Shown: positions 27,598-35,927 of the stretch, piece by piece | Numbering within the stretch: the stretch's first letter is position 1 | Layout: every line of letters starts with the position of its first letter | DNA from: JAJAZB01 sp965249815 | GTDB taxonomy: Bacteria > Bacteroidota > Bacteroidia > Cytophagales > Spirosomataceae | Assembly (NCBI GenBank): GCA_965249815.1 | Contig: CBDFMV010000003.1 | Location: forward strand, 3,472,001 to 3,536,000 | Direction: 5' to 3' | DNA: 64,000 nucleotides | Notes under the pieces: generated by a model | Database searches by the model: none | The model's input: the letters and a program-made list of their open reading frames with translations, nothing else | Told to the model about the DNA's origin: nothing | Made by a program: the position numbers and the translations under genes

Positions 27598-28197
27598 ATG
27601 GTAGATGAATTTGCGACCATTCACTATCCGGTAGGCGCGGATATTGATTCCATCACTCAAACAGGCCCCAAGATTAAACACGGTGCAATCGAGGTCTCTC
27701 TTAACCTCGGCTCAGCCAACTCGGTAACTGGAATTGGGCATCCAGCTACGCCTGCTGCCGCGCAGGCAATGATTAGGCAATACCAGCAAACTATTACCGA
27801 TCCGGGTGCAACGTTGTGCGTGACCATGGGCCGAAACGCCATTCTGCGGATTCTTTCCCAAGAAGGCTGCGAAGGCATCCGCTTCTATTTCGCTCAGTCT
27901 CACAAAGCAGACGGCAGCCCCATGCCGCCCACCACGGGACTCGTTGCCATCGGGGTCGATGCGACAGTCGGCGACTTGGGTATGAAGGATGAAAAAACGA
28001 TTCTCAATTGGACAGCGGGTATATTCGCCCACGATCCCAACTGCTCGGATTGTAATCCTCCGCATTCGCAAACAGTTCTTAAACAATTAAGTGATGGCCT
28101 GCGTCCGACCGAGTGGCGGGACGAATCGATCAGTCCAGACCTCGCATGTCAACAAGCGTTTGCCGTAAAGATGTTGGAGGCTATGAATCGACCTTAA
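27598..28197 (+). CDS. Hypothetical protein, unknown family
   Basis: A 199-residue, probably cytoplasmic protein: no signal peptide or membrane segment. It has an uncharged Gly/Ala/Thr-rich first half (LGSANSVTGIGHPATPAAAQ), a middle block LRILSQEGCEGIRFYFAQSH and a Cys/His-containing segment HDPNCSDCNPPHSQT that could bind a metal. Codon use is a little more AT-rich than in its neighbours. I recognise no family. It has its own likely promoter. A G/C-rich hairpin (28205-28227) follows before the kinase trio. Confidence 0.65.
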   Translation: MVDEFATIHYPVGADIDSITQTGPKIKHGAIEVSLNLGSANSVTGIGHPATPAAAQAMIRQYQQTITDPGATLCVTMGRNAILRILSQEGCEGIRFYFAQSHKADGSPMPPTTGLVAIGVDATVGDLGMKDEKTILNWTAGIFAHDPNCSDCNPPHSQTVLKQLSDGLRPTEWRDESISPDLACQQAFAVKMLEAMNRP

Positions 28198-28239
28198 CGT
28201 AAAGGGGCCGGGCGCGTAGCCTGGCCCTGCACTTCGTGT

Positions 28240-28896
28240 ATGCGACTGGGTTACATCCTCTATTTGATATTGGTAGCTGTATCTTTCGGGCTTAGTGTCT
28301 GGTGCCGAAAAAGCGACCCAGCCCTCCGATATTTCCCCTACCTGATGGGCCTGACTCTGCTCACCGAAGGCAGTATGGCGTTCGTTTACTATATGCTCCA
28401 CCAACCGGCCCCGCTGATTTTATACCATATCTACCAGCCTGCCTCGTATTGCCTGTACGCACTCTTTTTCGCCGAATACTTTCAGGTGCCGTGGCAACGG
28501 GTCGTCGTCATGGCGACCATTCCGGCTTATGTGCTTTCAGCAGGTTTGATTTCATGGCAGGTTACTGGGGCTGATTTGTACCCTGGGTTGAATTACAACA
28601 TCGAGGGCCTGCTGCTCATTAGCTTAAGCGTTGTTACGCTGTTTTCGCTCCGGGTCGAACCCCAAGTGTCGATTCTCCGGTTGCCTGTGTTCTGGATTTG
28701 CTGCGCCCTGTTGGTTTTTCACTCGGGTATTTTTTTCTTCAATTTTCTGTTCCCCCGGATGCTGGTCAACAATCAGCAACTGGCACGGCGTCTGCAAGAC
28801 CTTGTTATTCAGAATCTTAATTATCTTCTCTATCTCGGGTTTTCGGTTGCCTTTCTATGCTCCCATCGGATCAGGAAATATTCGTCGCCTCAATAG
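28240..28896 (+). CDS. Six-TM membrane protein coupled to the following histidine kinase
   Basis: A 218-residue protein made almost entirely of hydrophobic helices (about six, from GYILYLILVAVSFGLSVW to LNYLLYLGFSVAFLCS) with short loops. No domain is recognised. Its last 40 bases overlap the start of the histidine kinase gene, which itself has only one membrane segment and no sensor domain. This suggests it serves as the membrane sensor or an anchor for that kinase; this is inferred from position only. Confidence 0.7.
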   Translation: MRLGYILYLILVAVSFGLSVWCRKSDPALRYFPYLMGLTLLTEGSMAFVYYMLHQPAPLILYHIYQPASYCLYALFFAEYFQVPWQRVVVMATIPAYVLSAGLISWQVTGADLYPGLNYNIEGLLLISLSVVTLFSLRVEPQVSILRLPVFWICCALLVFHSGIFFFNFLFPRMLVNNQQLARRLQDLVIQNLNYLLYLGFSVAFLCSHRIRKYSSPQ

Positions 28897-29663
28897 TGAC
28901 TGCCACCCTGATGGTATTTCTGGTGGGTGTAGTAGGCTATGCCATTTTCAAATACCAACGACGGATGCAGGTTCATTTACGTGAAATTACCGCCATGAAA
29001 GCCGCCTATCAGCAAGAACTCCTCCGCTCCCAACTCGAAATTCAGGAGCAAACCATGCAGAGCGTGGCGCAGGAAATCCACGACAACGTGGGGCAACTGC
29101 TCTCGCTGGTGAAAATCAACCTCAACACCCTCCCGCCGACCGAAGACACGAAAGCGACCGAAAAACTCGCCAATTCCAAAGACTACCTCAACCGGGCCAT
29201 CGCCGATTTGCGCGGTTTGTCGAAGTCGCTCAATCCCGAAAACCGGCTGGCCGCCGGGCTGGTGGCCGCGCTGGGCGTCGAACTCGACGCCATCCGCAAC
29301 ACGGGCCTGGTTGAAACCAGCCTCAGCCAGTTGGGCACCGAGGTGCGCCTCGACCCGCGCCAGGAGTTGATTCTGTTCCGAATCACCCAGGAAACCCTCA
29401 ACAATGCCCTCAAACACGCCCGCGCGAAAAATATCCGGGTGTCGTTGGACTATTCGGTTGGTCGGCTTAACTTGACCGTCGCGGACGATGGCGTCGGGTT
29501 TGACACCGAGCGGGTTGGCACCCAGACCGGCGGCGGCTCAGGGCTGGCCAACATTCAGAACCGGGCGAAACTCATCGGGGCCGAAGCTACCATTCGCAGC
29601 GCAGTTGGCGAGGGCACCCTCACGGTGCTGTCGCTCCCCATCCCTCCATCTCTTCCGCATTGA
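28857..29663 (+). CDS. Sensor histidine kinase, NarX/DegS type (HisKA_3)
   Basis: A 268-residue kinase: one N-terminal membrane helix (IVTATLMVFLVGVVGYAIF), a short coiled coil, the H box EIHDNVGQLLSLVKINLN typical of HisKA_3, then an HATPase_c domain with TQETLNNALKHARAKNI, DDGVGFD and GSGLANIQNRAKLIGA. It should autophosphorylate on His and pass phosphate to the regulator that starts 4 bases after its stop. There is no sensory domain, so input may come from the overlapping upstream membrane protein. Confidence 0.9.
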   Translation: MLPSDQEIFVASIVTATLMVFLVGVVGYAIFKYQRRMQVHLREITAMKAAYQQELLRSQLEIQEQTMQSVAQEIHDNVGQLLSLVKINLNTLPPTEDTKATEKLANSKDYLNRAIADLRGLSKSLNPENRLAAGLVAALGVELDAIRNTGLVETSLSQLGTEVRLDPRQELILFRITQETLNNALKHARAKNIRVSLDYSVGRLNLTVADDGVGFDTERVGTQTGGGSGLANIQNRAKLIGAEATIRSAVGEGTLTVLSLPIPPSLPH

Positions 29664-29666
29664 ACC

Positions 29667-30332
29667 ATGTCTCCCGTAACCATTGCCCTGGTCGACGACC
29701 ACCGCCTGTTGCGCACCGGCTTAGCCGAACTGATCAACAGCTTCCCCGGCTATCAAGTGGTGCTGGAAGCGGGCAATGGCCGCGAATTGATCGAGAAACT
29801 CGACCCGACCCAGCCGCCCGACGTGGTGCTGCTCGACATCAACATGCCCGAAATGGACGGCTACGCCACCGCCGACTGGCTGCGCCAAAACCACCCCGGC
29901 GTGCGGATTTTGGCGCTTTCGATGGACGACCAGGAAACGTCCATCATCCGGATGCTGCGCTGCGGGGCCAGCGGCTACGTGCTTAAAGACGCCGAGACGA
30001 AGGAGTTTCGCACGGCCCTCGACACGCTCATGGACAAGGGTTACTACTATTCCGATCTGGTGACGAACACGTTGAAGAACTCGCTGCAAGCGCCTGCGCC
30101 CGGTCCGGCGGCACCCACCGAGCAACCGGTGGCGCTGAACGCCCGCGAAATGGAGTTCCTGAAATGGGCCTGCACCGAACTCACCTACAAGGAAATCGCC
30201 GACCGGATGTGCCTCAGCGCCCGGACCATCGACGGCTACCGGGAGGATTTGTTTGCCAAACTCGTCGTGCGCAGCCGGGTCGGGCTGGTGCTGTACGCCA
30301 TCCGGCGGGGCCTCGTCGGGCGGAATGATTGA
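29667..30332 (+). CDS. NarL/FixJ-family response regulator
   Basis: 221 residues: an N-terminal receiver domain (IALVDDHRLLRTGL, phosphoacceptor Asp in VVLLDINMPEMDG, Lys in YVLKDAE) and a C-terminal LuxR-type helix-turn-helix (LNAREMEFLKWACTELTYKE, DRMCLSARTIDGYREDLFAK). It is the partner of the kinase just upstream and should act as a DNA-binding transcription factor. Targets are unknown. A hairpin terminator follows. Confidence 0.93.
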   Translation: MSPVTIALVDDHRLLRTGLAELINSFPGYQVVLEAGNGRELIEKLDPTQPPDVVLLDINMPEMDGYATADWLRQNHPGVRILALSMDDQETSIIRMLRCGASGYVLKDAETKEFRTALDTLMDKGYYYSDLVTNTLKNSLQAPAPGPAAPTEQPVALNAREMEFLKWACTELTYKEIADRMCLSARTIDGYREDLFAKLVVRSRVGLVLYAIRRGLVGRND

Positions 30333-30347
30333 ACCGGTGCAAACACA

Positions 30348-30381
30348 AAAAAGCCGGTCGGCAAAGTGCCCCCGGCTTTTT
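30348..30381. terminator. Hairpin terminator after the two-component genes
   Basis: AAAAAGCCGG (30348-30357) pairs with CCGGCTTTTT (30372-30381). It lies between the regulator stop (30332) and the convergent protease gene, so it may serve both strands. Confidence 0.85.
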
Positions 30382-30403
30382 ACCACCGCCCTATTCACAA
30401 AAT

Positions 30404-31834
30404 TTACAAGCCCTTCGTGGTGAGTTTTTTGAACATGTTGCTGCCGCCCGCCTTGCGCTGAACCGACGAACCGACCCGGCTCAGCGGGTTGGGCGTCGGC
30501 AAGGCCCGCCGCGCCAGCCGGGTGCCAGTCATCTGGTACAGCGCTTCGTTGAGCAGGTCTTCGCGTACGTCGCCGAGCGGTAGCAGACTCAGCGGTTCCT
30601 GTACCTCGACGTCGGGCTTGAATCCGCCCGAATAATCCGACTGCCCGAGGCTGTTGAACGACTTGAACACAATCGGCTGCAAGCCCCATTGGATTTGTTT
30701 CGTGTTGTCGGTGATGGTAATCGAGCCGACGTTTTTGCCGTACGTCGTTGTGCCAATCTGCTTCACCGTCATGTACGGACGCAGGCCGTTGATAATCAGT
30801 TCGCTGGCCGAGGCCGTCAAGTCGGTCGTGAGTACAAATACCCGGCTCAGGCTGCCGCCGAGGTTCTGGGGTTTGGTCAGAAAGCGTTGCAGGAAAAACT
30901 CGTCGCCGTACTGTTTCTGAAATTGAGGCGTGAGCGTCTTGTTCCATTCTTCCCGGAAGTACACCTTGCTGGCGTCCACGCCTTTGCCAATTAAACTGGC
31001 CAGGTTGACCGACGACGACGTGTAGCCACCCGAGTTGTAGCGCAAATCGAGCACGAGTTCGTTGACGCCCTGGGCCTTGAAACCGGCGAAAATGGCGTCA
31101 AGTTTCTTGTCATACTCTTCGGTCTGGGTGCCGTTGGGCGAGGGAATGAACTGGTTGTACACCACGTAGCCCACCGTCTTGCCGCCCACGCGGTACACCG
31201 AATCCAGAAAAACGGGATTTTCCTGAAACACCTGCGCCGACACGGTCCGCGTTTCGTCCGAATCGACAAGGGTCTGGTTGCTCACTTTCGCCAGTTTGAA
31301 CGTGAACGACGTTGGGCCAAACAACAACGCCCTGTAGTTCGAGCGGGTGAGTCGTTGGCCGTTGACAAAGTAAATGATGTCGCCGCGTTTCAGCCCGGCC
31401 TGGTCGGCGGGCGAATTGGGCAGCACGTACAGCACCTGCGCGATGACCTCACTCGAATTGGCGGCGCGCAGGTAGAGCGTGTACTCCATGCCGGTCGTTT
31501 TCGATTGCCCGCTCAGTTCGGCGGTGAGTTGGGTCGCATCTTCTTCAATCCACGAGAACCGGTCGCCGTCGGGCCGCAGCCCGGCGTCGTATTTGTAGCG
31601 CAGCGTGTCGAAAAAAACGGCTGGGTTAAGCGTTAGATCGGGATTGGCCGGAATCTTGTCGTTCCAGTAATAGGCCTGCCGCATCTGGTCGAGAATCCAC
31701 GCGTTGACCGTCGCGTTTTCCGACGCCGACGGGTCGGGCGTGGGGTCGTTGTTTTTTTTACAGGCAGAAAGCCAGGAGCCGGTTACCAAAAGAGCCACCC
31801 AGGCCCCGTACCGCGCCATTCGGGAAAATTTCAT
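30404..31834 (-). CDS. S41-family (C-terminal processing) peptidase lipoprotein
   Basis: The start at 31834 gives 476 residues with a lipoprotein signal (lipobox LSAC, then KKNND). An N-terminal S41 cap is followed by a PDZ-like part (VLYVLPNSPADQAGLKRGDI) and the peptidase core: VNELVLDLRYNSGGYT, the catalytic Ser in TASASELIINGL and Lys in TTYGKNVGS. It should be an envelope-anchored serine protease of CtpA type. The 17 codons upstream of the chosen start lack a signal peptide. A PepSY-like lipoprotein gene lies just upstream on the same strand. Confidence 0.93.
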   Translation of the reverse strand: MKFSRMARYGAWVALLVTGSWLSACKKNNDPTPDPSASENATVNAWILDQMRQAYYWNDKIPANPDLTLNPAVFFDTLRYKYDAGLRPDGDRFSWIEEDATQLTAELSGQSKTTGMEYTLYLRAANSSEVIAQVLYVLPNSPADQAGLKRGDIIYFVNGQRLTRSNYRALLFGPTSFTFKLAKVSNQTLVDSDETRTVSAQVFQENPVFLDSVYRVGGKTVGYVVYNQFIPSPNGTQTEEYDKKLDAIFAGFKAQGVNELVLDLRYNSGGYTSSSVNLASLIGKGVDASKVYFREEWNKTLTPQFQKQYGDEFFLQRFLTKPQNLGGSLSRVFVLTTDLTASASELIINGLRPYMTVKQIGTTTYGKNVGSITITDNTKQIQWGLQPIVFKSFNSLGQSDYSGGFKPDVEVQEPLSLLPLGDVREDLLNEALYQMTGTRLARRALPTPNPLSRVGSSVQRKAGGSNMFKKLTTKGL

Positions 31835-31891
31835 TGGTGAATGAAGGTTTTCGGTTGAAAGGTATCGGGTGACGAGCAGGGGCAATTGGCG

Positions 31892-31924
31892 TGTGGCCGC
31901 GACACGCGCCGGGTCGCGGCCACA
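31892..31924. repeat. G/C-rich palindrome upstream of the protease gene
   Basis: 12-bp perfect arms TGTGGCCGCGAC (31892-31903) and GTCGCGGCCACA (31913-31924), loop 9 bases. It lies between the PepSY-like gene stop and the protease start. Confidence 0.75.
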
Positions 31925-31930
31925 AAACTT

Positions 31931-32749
31931 TTATTTATGCGTCATGGCCTGCTTGAAAGTGCCATCTGCGGCAAAGAGCAGGGTTACTTCTTTCTTGTCC
32001 GCCGTGTGGAGGTGCACGAGGTACTCGCCGGTGGTGGGGTCTTTACCCGCCCGGGCGATGGTCGCCCCGGCGTAGTTGGCCGTCACGTAATCGGTGATGG
32101 CCTTCGGCAAATCAGCCGCCACGGGCGTGACGTTGCCGTCTTTTTTGTGCCCGTCGCGCTGAAGCTCTTTGTTAAACGTGCCATCGAGGTTAAACAACAG
32201 CGTTTTGCGCTGGGCGGGCTGGGTGTTGAGCGTCAGCATGACCACGTAGCCCTTCGTGCTGTCGAGCACGGCAAAGTCCACCGTGGCTCCGGCGTAGTTG
32301 GCCGAAACGTAGCTGCCGATGGCCGAAGGCAGGTCTTTCGGGGCAATCTGGGTGCCGTGATCGGGACCATGCGGCCCGCCGGGACCGCCCGGACCACCAC
32401 CGTGCGGGCCTTTCGTGGCCACTTCCTGCTTGAATACCCCGGAAGCATCGAAAAGCAGGGCTTTGGGTCCGGCGCTGGTTTTGAGGAACACCAGCACATT
32501 GCCCAACTCATCTTTCCCGGCCTTTTCGATGGTTGCCCCGGCGTAGTTGGTGGTGACGTAAGCAGTCACGCTGGCGGGCAGGGCCGAAACGGCGACTTCC
32601 GTGATTTTCCGGCGACCAAACCCGGTGCTGTCGGTGGCCGTGGCACGGGCGGCGCTGGCGTCGAGCGGGTCGAGGGCAGGCGGATTTTTAGTACAACCGA
32701 ACAGACCGAAACCGGCTGCAACGACGCCGAGCAAAAGAAATTTTTTCAT
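31931..32749 (-). CDS. Lipoprotein with three PepSY-like repeats
   Basis: 272 residues with a lipoprotein signal (LFGC, then TKNPP). Three repeats of about 65 residues follow, each containing a variant of LPxxIxxYVxxNYAGATIxxA and ending in a KTLLFNLDGTFNKE-like strand; this is the PepSY-like/BLIP-like fold. A Gly/Pro/His-rich linker (GPHGGGPGGPGGPHGPDHG) joins repeats 1 and 2 and might bind metal. Such proteins are periplasmic or surface exposed; some PepSY domains inhibit peptidases. It is 97 bases upstream of an S41 peptidase on the same strand. Confidence 0.8.
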   Translation of the reverse strand: MKKFLLLGVVAAGFGLFGCTKNPPALDPLDASAARATATDSTGFGRRKITEVAVSALPASVTAYVTTNYAGATIEKAGKDELGNVLVFLKTSAGPKALLFDASGVFKQEVATKGPHGGGPGGPGGPHGPDHGTQIAPKDLPSAIGSYVSANYAGATVDFAVLDSTKGYVVMLTLNTQPAQRKTLLFNLDGTFNKELQRDGHKKDGNVTPVAADLPKAITDYVTANYAGATIARAGKDPTTGEYLVHLHTADKKEVTLLFAADGTFKQAMTHK

Positions 32750-32790
32750 GGTTTTGCGTGTGGTTGAAAAAAACGAAACCGGAGATTGAT

Positions 32791-33387
32791 TTAGTGGATT
32801 TTTGACGAAATGGATTCCGGAAAACGGGGGTCGAAATGGGCCAGAAAGAAGTCGTACAGCCCCCGGCCGAGAAGTTCGTGGCTGACGGCGTTGAGGTGTT
32901 CGGCGGAGTCGGTTACGTAGTATTCCTCGCGGGACCGAACCACCGCGTGGGTATCAAAAACGGCGAAGCCCTGCCGATAGGCTGCGCCGGTAAGTCGGCG
33001 ACGCCCCCAGCGCCGCAGCCAGCTACCCAGCGGTTGGCGGTGCGGAAACGGCGTGAGCAGCACCACGCGGTCGGCGAGCGGTTGCAGTGCCCCGAGCAAC
33101 CGGTGCAGGGTTGGGCGAAAGCCCCGGAGCGCGGTGAGCATTGCCGACGGGTGGAGGGCATCGTGGCCGGTTTGCACGACCACCCAGTCGTAGCGCTCGA
33201 GGGGCAGGCGCTCCAGCAGCGAAGGGAGGCAGCCAAACGAGGCGGGCGTGTACAGTTCGGCGGTTATGAATTGCCCCCGGCGGCGGGCCGTTTGGACGAA
33301 TTGCTCCGCGAAATGCTGGTCGCCCCGCAGCCCGGGGCCGTAGCCTGGGAAGTCACCGATGACCAGCACGTTGAGGTGTTTTTCCAT
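32791..33387 (-). CDS. SGNH/GDSL hydrolase-like protein lacking the usual serine
   Basis: From the ATG at 33387 the protein has 198 residues; an ATG at 33420 would add 11. The fold is suggested by an N-terminal strand VLVIGDFPGYG at the place of block I, DWVVVQTGHDAL at block III, VVLLTPFPHR, and a C-terminal DSAEHLNAVSHELLGRGL that looks like the D-x-x-H block V. The block I Ser is Phe13, so hydrolase activity is doubtful. No signal peptide. Function unknown; family assignment is moderate. Confidence 0.6.
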   Translation of the reverse strand: MEKHLNVLVIGDFPGYGPGLRGDQHFAEQFVQTARRRGQFITAELYTPASFGCLPSLLERLPLERYDWVVVQTGHDALHPSAMLTALRGFRPTLHRLLGALQPLADRVVLLTPFPHRQPLGSWLRRWGRRRLTGAAYRQGFAVFDTHAVVRSREEYYVTDSAEHLNAVSHELLGRGLYDFFLAHFDPRFPESISSKIH

Positions 33388-33594
33388 CTGGGTTGCCGAA
33401 CCGCTCCGGATTCGGGTCATTTTCTGGTCATTACGCCGAGGCTGGAAATGGCGTTGCAGGAACGCGCAAAAAAACAGGGACAAGCCGGGTGGAAAAAGAC
33501 GTAAAAAAACGACCCGGCTCCTGCAACATTGCCGGGCCATCGCGCGTACGGGGAAAGAAGGTGGTGAAGGGGGAATCGGGTACGCGTTGCGCGG

Positions 33595-34269
33595 ATGAGG
33601 GGTCGTTCCGTAGCCGTTTCCCCTTTCAGCCATCGATCTGTCTGCTCAGTAGCGACTCCTAACCGTTCACCGACGTTGCTCTTTAAAAAGCGATTTCCGT
33701 TTGCCGAAAATGACCTGACTGCGGTCATTGAAGCCTGCCGCGCCAACAACGCCCAGGCCCAGCGGGTGTTGTTCAAGCAGTTTTATGGGTATGCCAAGAG
33801 CGTCAGCCTGCGCTACACGGCCACCATCGACGAAGCCGAGGACGTACTCAACGAGAGTTTTCTGAAGGTGTTTCAGCACCTGCACCAGTTCGACACGGCG
33901 CTGCCTTTCAAAGCCTGGCTCCGCACGATTGTCGTCAACACTGCCATCAGTTACTACCGCAAGTACCACAAACTCGACACCAGCGCGGGCCTCGAACAGG
34001 GGCAGGACGTGGCCTTCGACGAAAGCGTCATCGACCAGATTTCGGCGGAGGAAATTCTGGCGCTGGTGCAACAACTGCCCACCACCCAGCGGACGGTTTT
34101 TTCGATGCACGTGGTCGACGGCTACACCCTCCGCGAGGTGGCCGACATCCTGCAATGCAACGAAGCCACCGTCCGCTCGCATTTTTTACGGGCGCGTCAG
34201 CGCCTGCAAGGGGCGGTTCAGGCCCTGTACCCGCACCGATTCTCCCTCAACCCCTGGAATTCTAAATAG
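33595..34269 (+). CDS. ECF-type RNA polymerase sigma factor
   Basis: Up to 224 residues. Region 2 runs from ACRANNAQAQRVLFKQFYGY through DEAEDVLNESFLKVFQHL, and region 4 includes LPTTQRTVFSMHVVDGYTLR and LQCNEATVRSHFLRARQRLQ. It should direct RNA polymerase to a small regulon in response to an envelope signal. The first 27 residues from the ATG are not conserved-looking; a TTG at 33676 is a plausible true start. The next gene begins one base after the stop, and encodes its likely regulator. Confidence 0.88.
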   Translation: MRGRSVAVSPFSHRSVCSVATPNRSPTLLFKKRFPFAENDLTAVIEACRANNAQAQRVLFKQFYGYAKSVSLRYTATIDEAEDVLNESFLKVFQHLHQFDTALPFKAWLRTIVVNTAISYYRKYHKLDTSAGLEQGQDVAFDESVIDQISAEEILALVQQLPTTQRTVFSMHVVDGYTLREVADILQCNEATVRSHFLRARQRLQGAVQALYPHRFSLNPWNSK

Positions 34270-34270
34270 A

Positions 34271-35842
34271 ATGAAAACGGATCCTTTTGATGAAGCCATC
34301 CGCCGAAAGCTGGAAAGCATCGAGCCGCCCTTCCGCGAGAAGAGCTGGACCCAGATGCAGGCGTTCATGCGGCAGCATGGTTTCCCGCCCGCGTGGTACG
34401 GGGTGAGCCAGTGGCTGTTGCCCGTGGCCGCCAGCGTCGTGCTGGTGGCCCTGGTGGCGACGAACGTCTGGCAGTACCGTACCAATAAGCAACTGGTGCA
34501 AACCGTCCAGACCCTGAAGGAAACCGTCGCCCGCCTCGAAAAACAGTCAATCGCTCCGCAATCGGGCGAACAAAAGTCCGTTGCGCCGTTGCGTGACACG
34601 GTTTATGTGGCGCAGTACGTTGAAACGCCCACGCCGACCCGTCGGCCTTCGGCTCCTGAAGCGATTTCTCCCGGTGAAACGGCCGCGCCCGTTCCGCCAA
34701 GCGAATTGACCCGTCGGGCGGAGAAAATGAAACCGGAAGAAACGGCCGAACGGCAGGATGAAATTTCCGAAAAACAACGCATCGAAACGGCTGGGGCCGG
34801 AAGCAAAGCGAAACTGCCTGCCGAAACGCTCGACCGCGAAACCAACGCACAACCGCAACGGGAGCGGCTCTTTTCACCCAAAAATACCGAAGCGGCCGCT
34901 GCGGCAACCGGGCCGGGAAAACGGACGCCGTTGGTTGGCAACACTACCCCGCGCTCCGGCGACGAGGTGACGGCCATTCGCCGGGAAAATCGGTCGGTCG
35001 GGGAAAATACTCTTTTCCGGCCCGGCCAGCCAGCCGCTCCAATCGGGGTTGTCGGCCCGGCAACTCCAACCAACAAGTCGGCACTGGGTGCGATGGCCCT
35101 TCAGCCCCTTTCAAGCCTGGCCATCCCGCGCGATTCAGTGTACTTTCCCGACTGGATGGCGCGTCGGGCGCGTAAAATTCGTTCCCTGCTGCCGCAAGCA
35201 GCGGGGATAGCCGCCACCCCAACCGCCAACGAACCCGCCATTTCCGCCATGCCGAACCGGACCCGGTTTGGCCTTGGGGCGAGTGGCGAACTGGCCGTCG
35301 GGCAGTGGAGCGCCGGAATTTACGGCGAGGTGCGCGTGGCGGGCAACTGGCTGCTGGGCGTGGGGCTGAACCGCCTCAGCCTGTCGGGCGGGCAATTCCT
35401 GACCGACGAACTGTTCGACGCCAAAACCAAACGCGATTTCCGGCGTGAATACGCGTTCGGCATCGACCCCCGGCAGGAAATTCTGAACATCGACCGGCGC
35501 AGCTACACCTGGCAGGTGCCACTGAGCGTGGGGTATCGGCTGGGGTTGACCGAGGGCCTGGCCCTGATTCCGTCGGTGGGGGCCACATTCAGCCTGACGG
35601 CCCGCGAGCAAACCACGTTTACCTACCGGCGCGGTCCGCGCGAATTTCTGGGCGCTGAATACCAGAAAGACCGCCCGACTGAGTGGTACAACAACTACAC
35701 GCTGGCGGTGGCCGTTGAAAAACAGTGGAATCATTTCGCCGTCCAGGCCGGACCATTCGTGACGGGGCCGTTCCGGGCCACGCCCGAGCAGATCAACACG
35801 CCGTCGATCGGGTTGCGCTCGCGGCTGTTGTTCCGGTTTTGA
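34271..35842 (+). CDS. Membrane-anchored protein with anti-sigma-like N-terminus and C-terminal beta-barrel
   Basis: 523 residues from the ATG at 34271. Residues 1-42 are a charged cytoplasmic segment (DPFDEAIRRKLESIEPPFRE), then one membrane helix (LLPVAASVVLVALVATNVW). A coiled coil and about 230 residues of low-complexity, Pro/Thr/Glu/Arg-rich linker follow. The C-terminal 190 residues look like an outer-membrane barrel (RFGLGASGELAVGQWSAGIY and so on), ending LLFRF. The frame is open upstream inside the sigma gene but that part is a shadow. Position suggests it holds the sigma factor at the inner membrane and reaches the outer membrane. Confidence 0.7.
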   Translation: MKTDPFDEAIRRKLESIEPPFREKSWTQMQAFMRQHGFPPAWYGVSQWLLPVAASVVLVALVATNVWQYRTNKQLVQTVQTLKETVARLEKQSIAPQSGEQKSVAPLRDTVYVAQYVETPTPTRRPSAPEAISPGETAAPVPPSELTRRAEKMKPEETAERQDEISEKQRIETAGAGSKAKLPAETLDRETNAQPQRERLFSPKNTEAAAAATGPGKRTPLVGNTTPRSGDEVTAIRRENRSVGENTLFRPGQPAAPIGVVGPATPTNKSALGAMALQPLSSLAIPRDSVYFPDWMARRARKIRSLLPQAAGIAATPTANEPAISAMPNRTRFGLGASGELAVGQWSAGIYGEVRVAGNWLLGVGLNRLSLSGGQFLTDELFDAKTKRDFRREYAFGIDPRQEILNIDRRSYTWQVPLSVGYRLGLTEGLALIPSVGATFSLTAREQTTFTYRRGPREFLGAEYQKDRPTEWYNNYTLAVAVEKQWNHFAVQAGPFVTGPFRATPEQINTPSIGLRSRLLFRF

Positions 35843-35846
35843 AAAC

Positions 35847-35927
35847 GAGTGAATGAACGAAGGAGTGAACGAGAGAATAAAAGGGCATTAGCCCTCTTCT
35901 TTCCTTTACTCCTTCGTTCATTCACTC
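35847..35927. terminator. Bidirectional cruciform terminator
   Basis: Perfect 20-bp arms (35847-35866 and 35908-35927), beginning GAGTGAATGAACGAAGGAGT, with an inner AGGGC/GCCCT hairpin. The right arm overlaps the stop codon of the convergent hybrid kinase. The arm has a loose 7-base rhythm like other arrays in the window. Confidence 0.8.

Noticed and set aside
33421..33530. Nested inverted repeats (GTTGCAGG/CCTGCAAC and AGCCGGGT/ACCCGGCT) upstream of the sigma factor
   Set aside because: Arms are short (8 bp each) and far apart; kept only as a note because no clear function follows.
33388..33633. 82-residue N-terminal extension of the SGNH-like protein
   Set aside because: Arg/Pro/Cys-rich, no domain, overlaps the sigma-factor leader; the conserved first strand starts right after the ATG at 33387.
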